Of a stretch of DNA of 5,351 nt, positions 1 through 5,351 are shown one piece after another. Location of the stretch: assembly GCA_002391525.1 (NCBI GenBank), contig DGFE01000151.1, positions 1-5,351 on the forward strand. Direction: 5' to 3'. How positions within the stretch are numbered: the stretch's first letter is position 1; every line of letters starts with the position of its first letter. The translations under genes were made by a program, and so were the position numbers. This DNA comes from Competibacteraceae bacterium UBA3908 (lineage in GTDB: Bacteria; Pseudomonadota; Gammaproteobacteria; Competibacterales; Competibacteraceae). The notes under the pieces were generated by a model that saw only the letters and a program-made list of their open reading frames with translations, was not told the origin of the DNA and did no database searches.

Positions 1-1028
1 TAGTAAGAACCCGTTGCGATGACGAACGTTACAAAAGTGCCAATGAAAATTACTGCCCAATCATTATATCCCAAGGCGATCATTGTTCTAAATATTGGAT
101 AATGCCAGAGATATAAACCATAGGAAATTGACCCCACCCAAACCAACCATCTCATTGCCAAAATTTTACCTATGACACTTTTCTTATTCGTCATTATATC
201 GAAAATCAAAGTTACCGCAAAAAGCTCAACGGCGAAAAAACCAAAATAATACATTCTCAAATCCTGCCATTCGCTAAACACAAAGAAGCCAAGAAGACAG
301 ATCATAAAAGACAGAGCAACATATTTGAGCCATTGAGCAAGAATATCCTTGGCTCGTTCGCTGATCAGGCGCGAAGATGTCAGTATGCCAAGCACGCAGC
401 CAACCATCAGCGCATCCGCTCTTGTATCCAATCCATTATACAAGCGTTCTACTGACACATCGTTCATGGCCATGAGGATTCTCAAGAACCAGGAAATCAA
501 TGCGACCACAGCCGCAAAAAAGACGACAACCCATCGATTCTTATTGATACGGAGCAGCGTTACCAAAACAATTGGCCATAGGATGTAAAACTGCTCTTCA
601 ATCGATAGCGACCACGTGTGCCCAAGAAAATCGGGTGGGTGAAGATCAAAAGCTCTTGCCCAGTTTGAAAGATATGCCAGAGCAATGAGAGCATCGACAA
701 GGTTGGCGATGGCCTTTTCCTCACCCAAGAATATGAAACCAACGATACAAAAAACAACCAGCAACAACAACAAGGCCGGACCGAGTCGGAGTATCCGTCT
801 CATATAAAAATGCTTCAGACTAACCGATCCCGTGTGCTCAAATTCCTTGATGAGCAACGACGTGATGAGAAAACCACTCAATACGAAAAAAATATCCACA
901 CCGATAAAACCACCCCCTAGAAAAGAGACATTGGCATGAAATAACATCACGACAAGGATTGCGACTCCCCGCAATCCATCCAATTCCGGAACGTAAGATA
1001 ACTCATATCGACTACCAGTTATCGCCAT
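1..1028 (-). CDS. Acyltransferase-3 family membrane protein (OafA/YrhL-like), 3' end outside window
   Basis: Predicted integral inner-membrane O-acyltransferase that moves an acyl group, often acetyl, onto a surface glycan. The frame is open from the ATG at 1028 to base 1, giving 342 residues with no stop. Diagnostic motifs are LDGLRGVAILVVMLFH (16-31), containing the R-X10-H pair (R20, H31) essential in this family; GGGFIGVDIFFVLSGFLIT (38-56); YMRRILRLGPALL (75-87), with an RxxR; HTWSLSIEEQFYILWP (137-152); LDTRADALMVGCVLG (200-214); and GSISYGLYLWHYPIF (299-313). Roughly nine hydrophobic segments are visible. Stand-alone members are about 350-400 residues, so only a short tail may be missing. 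A periplasmic SGNH domain, found in the long subfamily, cannot be excluded. It begins 22 nt after the ATPase stop and is probably cotranscribed. Its GC (about 33-42% in counted lines) is far below that of the upstream genes, which suggests separate acquisition. Acyl donor and target glycan are not determined. Confidence 0.93.
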   Translation of the reverse strand, partial: MAITGSRYELSYVPELDGLRGVAILVVMLFHANVSFLGGGFIGVDIFFVLSGFLITSLLIKEFEHTGSVSLKHFYMRRILRLGPALLLLLVVFCIVGFIFLGEEKAIANLVDALIALAYLSNWARAFDLHPPDFLGHTWSLSIEEQFYILWPIVLVTLLRINKNRWVVVFFAAVVALISWFLRILMAMNDVSVERLYNGLDTRADALMVGCVLGILTSSRLISERAKDILAQWLKYVALSFMICLLGFFVFSEWQDLRMYYFGFFAVELFAVTLIFDIMTNKKSVIGKILAMRWLVWVGSISYGLYLWHYPIFRTMIALGYNDWAVIFIGTFVTFVIATGSY

Positions 1029-1030
1029 TG

Positions 1031-1037
1031 CTCTCTT
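1031..1037 (-). promoter_or_regulatory. Possible weak ribosome binding site of the acyltransferase gene
   Basis: A purine run AAGAGAG lies directly upstream of the ATG at 1028, leaving 2 nt between run and start, or 4 nt if only AAGAG pairs. It is a poor Shine-Dalgarno match with short spacing. The start itself is supported by protein homology, since the family motif begins about 14 residues in. Coupling to the ATPase stop 22 nt upstream may help initiation. The 22-nt gap is too short for a standard terminator, and no hairpin is apparent. Confidence 0.35.
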
Positions 1038-1050
1038 GCAGGATGGAATT

Positions 1051-1205
1051 TCAATATGTTGCACAATTGTTTGGTTCCAGCACACTGGCGACATCCAATT
1101 GGATAGCCAGCATTGGTATACCCATCAACCCGTAGCCTTGGCGAACGCTACTGGCGTGAGATTTGAAAATCAGCACATCGTTACACCAGCAATGGGTGAC
1201 ATGAT
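1051..1205 (-). other. Lower-GC 3' end of the wzt-like gene (composition break)
   Basis: Hand counting gives 72 G/C in 150 bases (48%) for 1051-1200, then 38 of 60 (63%) for 1201-1260. A sample line in the permease (2761-2820) has 43 of 60 (72%). Lines inside the acyltransferase gene give about 25 of 60 (1-60) and 20 of 60 (61-120). The shift therefore begins within the coding sequence of the carbohydrate-binding domain, at about residue 418, and continues downstream. No direct repeat, insertion-sequence end or tRNA is seen at the break. Confidence 0.6.
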
Positions 1206-2460
1206 CCTGTTGGGTGCCCGAAGCCGCCGCGATGTCTACCGCGTAATCTCCGACCGGCAGTACCGGCATACGAAAAGTAAATCGGGCGACCAATTTCTGG
1301 CCCTCGGCCACCTGCCTGGTTTCGGCAGCGTAAGTCAAATACGTATTGTCACCAAACAGATTTTGGCCGAGCCGATCCTTGACGAAAAAGCCGATGATCG
1401 GATCATCGACTGCCGTCAACGCCACCGCGTGAACGACCAGGGTGACGAGTTCGCCGCCGACGATCCAGTGCAGGGGACGACCCTGCTCGTCCTCGAAACC
1501 GGCATCCACGATTTGAATCGCTCCGCTGCCGTAACTCCCCACCTCATGGCGGAAACTGAACAGTTCCAGATCGTTGCGAAATCGGGTCTGGTTCAACACC
1601 GCCAACCGCTGATCCACCGGCTCGCCGGCGCGGCGGTGGGCGACGGGTACGGCGGGTCGCTCCTTCGGGTGTCGGTTCGCGCCGGCCATTCCCGGTGTTT
1701 CGCGCAGCATCGCCAAATAATGCTCGCAGACCTCCTTGGCCGACCCCGCCTCGCGCAATTGCCCGTGCTCCAGCCACAGCACCCGGTCGCACAGGTTGAT
1801 CACCGCGCCGGTATCGTGGCTGACGAAGAACAGTGTGCCATGCTCCTGGAACTTGCGCAGAAACCGCATGCATTTCTGGACGAAGAATACGTCCCCGACC
1901 GCCAGAGCTTCGTCGATGACCAGAATATCGGCGCGAACGTGGGCGGCGACGGCGAACGCCAGCCGCACCGCCATGCCGCTGGAGTAGGTCTTGACCGGCT
2001 GATCGATGAACTCGCCGATGTCGGCGAATGCCAGAATCTCGGGCAGGTAGCGTTCGATTTCCGCGTCGTCGAGGCCGAGAATCGCGGCGTTGAGATAGAC
2101 GTTTTCGCGACCGGTGAATTCCGGGTTGAAGCCGGTGCCCAGTTCCAGCAACGCCGCCACCCGGCCCCGCACCGCTAGCGTTCCCGTGGTCGGCGTCAGC
2201 GTGCCGCACAGCAGCTTGAGCAGGGTGGACTTGCCGGAGCCGTTGCGCCCGATCACGCCGACGGTCTCGCCGCGCCGAACCGAAAACGACACGTCCCGCA
2301 AGGCCCAGAATTCGCGAAAATAACGGCGGCGACCGCGCCACAACATCTGCTTCAGGCGATCCTGCGGCCGTTCGTAGATCTGATAGCACTTGCCGACACC
2401 GCACACCTCGATCACGGCGTCCGCCTCGCCCGCCGCGGTCACGACCGGTTCAGAGGACAT
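1051..2460 (-). CDS. wzt: ABC transporter ATP-binding protein with C-terminal carbohydrate-binding domain (Wzt-like)
   Basis: ATPase subunit that powers export of a lipid-linked polysaccharide through the Wzm-like permease. The protein has 469 residues. The nucleotide-binding domain (~15-255) shows Walker A GRNGSGKST (71-79), the family segment LELGTGFNPEFTGREN (105-120), the signature YSSGM (159-163), Walker B ILVIDEALAVGD (179-190) and the H-loop VSHD (H215). A Pro/Arg-rich linker (~255-295) leads to a Wzt_C-type beta-sandwich domain (~300-465) with the recognisable FFVKDRLGQNLFGDNT (358-373) and the closing HCWCNDVLIF/GLMGIPML segments (423-451). In characterised O8/O9a systems this domain binds the modified non-reducing end of the glycan and sets substrate specificity. 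The start overlaps the permease stop by 11 nt, and AGGGG lies 7 nt upstream of the ATG. The last ~50 codons (below about 1205) are about 48% GC against about 70% for the upstream genes, an odd break inside one reading frame. The fold and motifs remain intact across it. Confidence 0.95.
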   Translation of the reverse strand: MSSEPVVTAAGEADAVIEVCGVGKCYQIYERPQDRLKQMLWRGRRRYFREFWALRDVSFSVRRGETVGVIGRNGSGKSTLLKLLCGTLTPTTGTLAVRGRVAALLELGTGFNPEFTGRENVYLNAAILGLDDAEIERYLPEILAFADIGEFIDQPVKTYSSGMAVRLAFAVAAHVRADILVIDEALAVGDVFFVQKCMRFLRKFQEHGTLFFVSHDTGAVINLCDRVLWLEHGQLREAGSAKEVCEHYLAMLRETPGMAGANRHPKERPAVPVAHRRAGEPVDQRLAVLNQTRFRNDLELFSFRHEVGSYGSGAIQIVDAGFEDEQGRPLHWIVGGELVTLVVHAVALTAVDDPIIGFFVKDRLGQNLFGDNTYLTYAAETRQVAEGQKLVARFTFRMPVLPVGDYAVDIAAASGTQQDHVTHCWCNDVLIFKSHASSVRQGYGLMGIPMLAIQLDVASVLEPNNCATY

Positions 2461-3295
2461 CGGCGAACCCCTGGCGGGTGCGGGCGAACCACCAGGCCCC
2501 CAGCAGCGCGATCAGCAAGGTCGCGAGCAGGCACAGCAGATAGGGCGTCCAGGCCGGCGGCTGGCCGAACAGCACGATCCCCCGGGTTTGCTCGATCACC
2601 AGTGCCAGCGGATTGAGTTGCAGCCAGGGCCGGATCGATTCCGGCAGGGCCGCCACCGGATAGAACACCGGACTGAGAAACATCAGGAGTTGCACCAGCG
2701 GCACGATCAACTGCTGGATGTCGCGGATGTACACGCCCAGCGAGGCCAGAACCCAGCTCAGCCCCAGCACGAACAGCGCCAACGGCAACACCGTGACCGG
2801 CAGCAGCAGCGCCGTCCAGCCCAGCCCCGCGCCCATCGTCGCCTGTAGCAGCAGGATGACCAGCAGGGTCGCCGCCAGCGTCAACAGGGCCGAAGCGACC
2901 ATGACCGCCGGCAGCATCTCCAGCGGAAAGATAACGTTCTTGACGTAGTTCTGATGCGCCAGAATCAAGCCGGGCGCGCGGCTGAGGCACTCGGCGAGAA
3001 AGTTGTAAAGCGCCAGGCCGACGAACAGCACCAGCGCCAGCTCGCTCAGCGAGCCATCGCCGTGACCCGCCCAGCGCATCTTGAAGATCACGCCGAAGAA
3101 GAAGGTGAACACCAGCAACGACAGCAGCGGCAACAGCAGCGACCACACCACGCCCAGATAGGAACCCCGATACCGCTCGGCGAAATCGCGGCGCAGCAGT
3201 TTGAAAAACAGTTGGCGCTGCAACCAGGACTGGCGCAAGACCCGGTAAAGCACCCAGTCCCGACCACCGCCCATTCCGAAATCCACCGCGAACAT
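2450..3295 (-). CDS. wzm: ABC-2 type polysaccharide export permease (Wzm-like)
   Basis: Inner-membrane permease subunit of an ABC exporter for O-antigen, capsule or teichoic-acid-type glycans, working as a dimer with the ATPase encoded next. The protein has 281 residues, close to the usual 260-280. A cytoplasmic N-terminus carries the family signature RRDFAERYRGSYLGVVWSLL (35-54), leading into the first membrane segment (~48-70). Further hydrophobic segments lie near 85-103, 123-150, 160-187, 196-214 and 250-270, giving about six. FLSPVFYP (206-213) and LNPL (227-230) are also typical. The ATG at 3295 was chosen because it follows the upstream TGA by 4 nt, which suits coupled translation, although no Shine-Dalgarno is evident. 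An ATG at 3274 (MGGGRDW) has a weak GGTGG 8 nt upstream and is possible. An ATG at 3403 would overlap the upstream gene by about 100 nt with an Arg-rich shadow sequence and is rejected. The symbol is by family resemblance; the exported glycan is unknown. Confidence 0.93.
   Translation of the reverse strand: MFAVDFGMGGGRDWVLYRVLRQSWLQRQLFFKLLRRDFAERYRGSYLGVVWSLLLPLLSLLVFTFFFGVIFKMRWAGHGDGSLSELALVLFVGLALYNFLAECLSRAPGLILAHQNYVKNVIFPLEMLPAVMVASALLTLAATLLVILLLQATMGAGLGWTALLLPVTVLPLALFVLGLSWVLASLGVYIRDIQQLIVPLVQLLMFLSPVFYPVAALPESIRPWLQLNPLALVIEQTRGIVLFGQPPAWTPYLLCLLATLLIALLGAWWFARTRQGFADVL
2468..2472 (-). promoter_or_regulatory. Ribosome binding site of the Wzt-like ATPase gene
   Basis: On the minus strand AGGGG lies 7 nt before the ATG at 2460, inside the 3' end of the permease gene. 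It supports this start, which produces the 11-nt overlap ATGTCCTCTGA in which the permease stop TGA (2452-2450) is embedded. This arrangement fits translational coupling of the two exporter subunits at matched levels. Confidence 0.6.
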
Positions 3296-3299
3296 CGAA

Positions 3300-5351
3300 T
3301 CAGGCGCCGCCCGGCAGCGGCGCGACCCATAGCGGCGCGGGCGGCAATCCCTGCGTATGGCGTTCCCACATCGAGCGGTACGCCTGTTCGAGATGCCGGG
3401 CAAAGCGTTCGGTATCGAACAACGGCATCCGCAAGCGATTGTCCGCCAGTTTCGCCCGCAATCCCACCAATTCCGTCGGCTCGGTCGCCAGCCGGACCGC
3501 CAGCGCTTCGTATTCCTCCAGCGAGCGGGTGACGAGTTCCGACAATCCGACCGCCTGAAGCAGGCTGGCGGCGACCCGCGCCGGGAAGGTTTCGCCCATG
3601 CAGGTCAGCACCGGCAAGCCGGCCCACAGGGCATCGCTGGCGGTAGTGTGGGCGTTGTAGAGACGGGTGTCGAGAAACAGATCGGCCAGTCGGTGGCGTT
3701 CCAAATGCCGGGCCTTGGGCAGGCGTCCAGCGAAAATCAACCGCTCGCCCGCGATGCCGTGCGCGGTGGCGGTCATCCGCAGTCGCGCCCGCGCTTCCTC
3801 GCTCTCGGTGTACAGCCACAGCACCGAACCGGGCACTCGGTCGAGCACTCGCATCCAGACCGCGAACATGATCGGTTCGAGCTTCTGCATCTGGTTGAAA
3901 CAGCAGAAGACGAAACCCCGTTCGGGCAAACCGTGTTCGCCGCGACGGCTGCCGGTTTCGGCGATTTCCTGCCAGCGGTCGTTGACCTGGTAACACTCGG
4001 GCAGCCAGACCGGCTGCTCGGTGCAGAACACCGCCTGTTCGGGCGGCAACACCACCGGATCGACCAGCAGATAATCCAGGTAATCCGCTCCGCTGCTGCC
4101 CGGAAAACCCAGCCAGTTGACCTGAACGGGTGCTGGCCGCAGGGCGAAAATCTCGGGGCGGGCATAGTTGGTATAGGTCATCAGGTCCACCAGGATGTGA
4201 ACGCCATCGGCCCGTATCCGTCGCGCGGCCTCGGCATTGCCCATGGTGGACAGATCGACGAACCGGTCGCAATCCTCCTTGATTTGCCGGTAATAGGCGC
4301 TGCCGTCGTCGCCGCGCAAGGCGTAGCCGTAAATCTCGAACCGGTCGCGCGCGTGACAGCGAAACAGCCCGCGCATCAGATGGGCGGTTGGATGTTCGCG
4401 GAAATCCGCCGAAACATAACCGATTTTCAGCCGGGTGCTCTCCACGCCTCCTGGTTCCGGACCGGCCCCGGCGACCCCATCCAGACCGGCGACCGCCTGC
4501 GCCAAGCGCTCCGCCTCGCGGCGGGCAATGGTCAGCCGCAGTTCGCTCGACAGCGGCAGGAACAGCGCCCGAAACGGCAGCAGCGGCGAGGGTTCGCCGC
4601 GCGCCAGGCAGGCTTCCGTCCACTGCCGGATCGAGGAAATCCGGTTTTCGTAATCCTGCCAGTCGGCATGTTCGAGCCGGCGAAACTCAAAATCGATCCG
4701 AACCCGTTCGGGAGTCACCGGCGGCGGCGTGGAATCGGCGGGCCGGGTTTGGAACGGACCGTCGTGATGACTGGCGCGAAAAGCCCGCGCAGCCAGCCGG
4801 TCGGCGGCTGCAAAGCTTTCCCGCGCCGCCGCGAAGCGCTCCAGCCCGGCCAGCGCCTCGCCGCGCTTGGCGTGAAATTGCCAGTCGTTCCACGCAGACG
4901 ACGGCAACGCCTCCAGCAATTCCAGCGAATCCCGAAACCGGCCGTTGGCGTTGAACGCCGCGGCCACGGCCAGGTGGGCCGCCACCCGAGACGGTTCGGC
5001 CACCGCCAGCAATTTTTCCGCCGCTTGCAGCGCCGCGCCATAGCGTTCCTGCGCCAGCAGGATGGCGATTCGACCACGCAGCAATTCCGGGTGGTCGGGA
5101 TGCCAGGTCAAGCCCTGATCGACCCAGGCGAGCGCCTGGACCGGCTGCGCTTGCCCCAGCAACGCCTCGCTGGCGGTCAGGATGAGATCGACCACCGGCT
5201 GCCCCGCCGCCTGAAGCGTCTGAATCGCCGCCAGCGCATCCGGGTAACGCCCCAGCCGCAGCAGCGCCAGCGCGCGATTCAACAGGGCCTTGGCGTGGTT
5301 CGGTTGCCGGGTCAACAGCCGCTCCAGCGCCGCCAGCGCTTCCTCGAAGCG
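3300..5351 (-). CDS. TPR-repeat protein with C-terminal GT41 (OGT/SPINDLY-type) glycosyltransferase domain, 5' end outside window
   Basis: Predicted cytoplasmic glycosyltransferase of the O-GlcNAc-transferase family (GT41), which transfers a sugar from a UDP-sugar to an acceptor, in known members usually Ser/Thr of proteins. The frame is open to the window edge and gives 683 visible residues, numbered here from 5351. A TTG at 5315 could be read as a start, but the 12 codons before it continue a TPR helix (RFEEALAALERL), so the gene is almost certainly longer. About five helical TPR units cover residues 1-191, followed by a linker and the family's 'DWxDYExRI' helical region (~230-285). The catalytic domain starts near 308 with IGYVSADFREHPTAHL; its histidine (H320) matches human OGT H498. 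FNQMQK (485-490) supplies the UDP-binding lysine equivalent to K842, and AHTTASDALWAGLPV (567-581) is the UDP-binding HTT motif. All key residues appear intact. It ends 4 nt before the permease start. The family is confident; donor and acceptor are unknown. Confidence 0.9.
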   Translation of the reverse strand, partial: RFEEALAALERLLTRQPNHAKALLNRALALLRLGRYPDALAAIQTLQAAGQPVVDLILTASEALLGQAQPVQALAWVDQGLTWHPDHPELLRGRIAILLAQERYGAALQAAEKLLAVAEPSRVAAHLAVAAAFNANGRFRDSLELLEALPSSAWNDWQFHAKRGEALAGLERFAAARESFAAADRLAARAFRASHHDGPFQTRPADSTPPPVTPERVRIDFEFRRLEHADWQDYENRISSIRQWTEACLARGEPSPLLPFRALFLPLSSELRLTIARREAERLAQAVAGLDGVAGAGPEPGGVESTRLKIGYVSADFREHPTAHLMRGLFRCHARDRFEIYGYALRGDDGSAYYRQIKEDCDRFVDLSTMGNAEAARRIRADGVHILVDLMTYTNYARPEIFALRPAPVQVNWLGFPGSSGADYLDYLLVDPVVLPPEQAVFCTEQPVWLPECYQVNDRWQEIAETGSRRGEHGLPERGFVFCCFNQMQKLEPIMFAVWMRVLDRVPGSVLWLYTESEEARARLRMTATAHGIAGERLIFAGRLPKARHLERHRLADLFLDTRLYNAHTTASDALWAGLPVLTCMGETFPARVAASLLQAVGLSELVTRSLEEYEALAVRLATEPTELVGLRAKLADNRLRMPLFDTERFARHLEQAYRSMWERHTQGLPPAPLWVAPLPGGA

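Noticed and set aside
560..757. Small minus-strand open frame of 65 codons within the acyltransferase gene
   Set aside because: It lies in a different frame from the acyltransferase, which is open and motif-rich throughout this stretch. The short product has no feature of its own.
1029..1050. Possible terminator or promoter between the ATPase and acyltransferase genes
   Set aside because: The gap is only 22 nt and shows no inverted repeat, T-run or paired -35/-10 elements. Read-through from the upstream genes is the simpler view.
1036..2178. Long plus-strand open frame of 380 codons antisense to the ATPase gene
   Set aside because: It is the mirror of a high-GC gene with strong family motifs on the other strand. 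The translation is low in hydrophobic order, has no recognisable domain, and no ribosome binding site was evident.
3088..4623. Minus-strand open frame of 511 codons overlapping the GT41 gene in another frame
   Set aside because: The translation is dominated by Arg, Gly, Ala and Pro, as expected from a frame-shifted read of high-GC DNA. It runs across the real gene boundary into the permease, and the GT41 motifs in the true frame are unambiguous.
5313..5315. TTG as the start codon of the GT41 gene
   Set aside because: The frame remains open upstream to the window edge, and the preceding 12 residues continue a TPR helix, so the true start lies beyond 5351.
1..5351. CRISPR arrays, tRNA or rRNA genes, insertion sequences, attachment sites
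   Set aside because: No regularly spaced repeats, cloverleaf-like segments, terminal inverted repeats or transposase motifs were seen. Nearly the whole window is covered by the four coding regions.

Overview
The window looks like part of a surface-polysaccharide (O-antigen or capsule-like) locus of a Gram-negative bacterium, probably a high-GC proteobacterium. The evidence is an ABC-2 polysaccharide exporter whose ATPase carries a Wzt-type carbohydrate-binding domain, together with GC of about 70% in most of the coding sequence. The exact taxon cannot be read from the sequence. A gammaproteobacterial origin is only a guess.

All four recognisable genes lie on the minus strand and are read from 5351 towards 1. 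They are: (1) 5351-3300, a TPR protein with a C-terminal GT41 (O-GlcNAc-transferase/SPINDLY-type) glycosyltransferase domain, with its N-terminus outside the window; (2) 3295-2450, a Wzm-like ABC-2 permease; (3) 2460-1051, a Wzt-like ATPase with a C-terminal carbohydrate-binding domain; (4) 1028-1, an acyltransferase-3 (OafA/YrhL-type) membrane protein, with its C-terminus outside the window. The junctions are a 4-nt gap, an 11-nt overlap and a 22-nt gap, so a single transcript with translational coupling is very likely. No promoter or terminator is seen; both should lie outside the window. The plus strand holds no credible gene.

As a working model, the permease and ATPase pump a finished lipid-linked glycan across the inner membrane. 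The ATPase C-terminal domain would recognise that glycan. The acyltransferase would decorate it, and the GT41 protein would add a sugar to a protein or glycan acceptor that is not identified here.

The most notable non-gene signal is a sharp drop in base composition. The acyltransferase gene is about 33-42% GC in hand-counted lines, against about 70% in the upstream genes. The break falls inside the 3' end of the ATPase gene, near position 1200, rather than between genes. This suggests that the downstream part of the locus, with the last ~50 codons of the carbohydrate-binding domain, has a different history.
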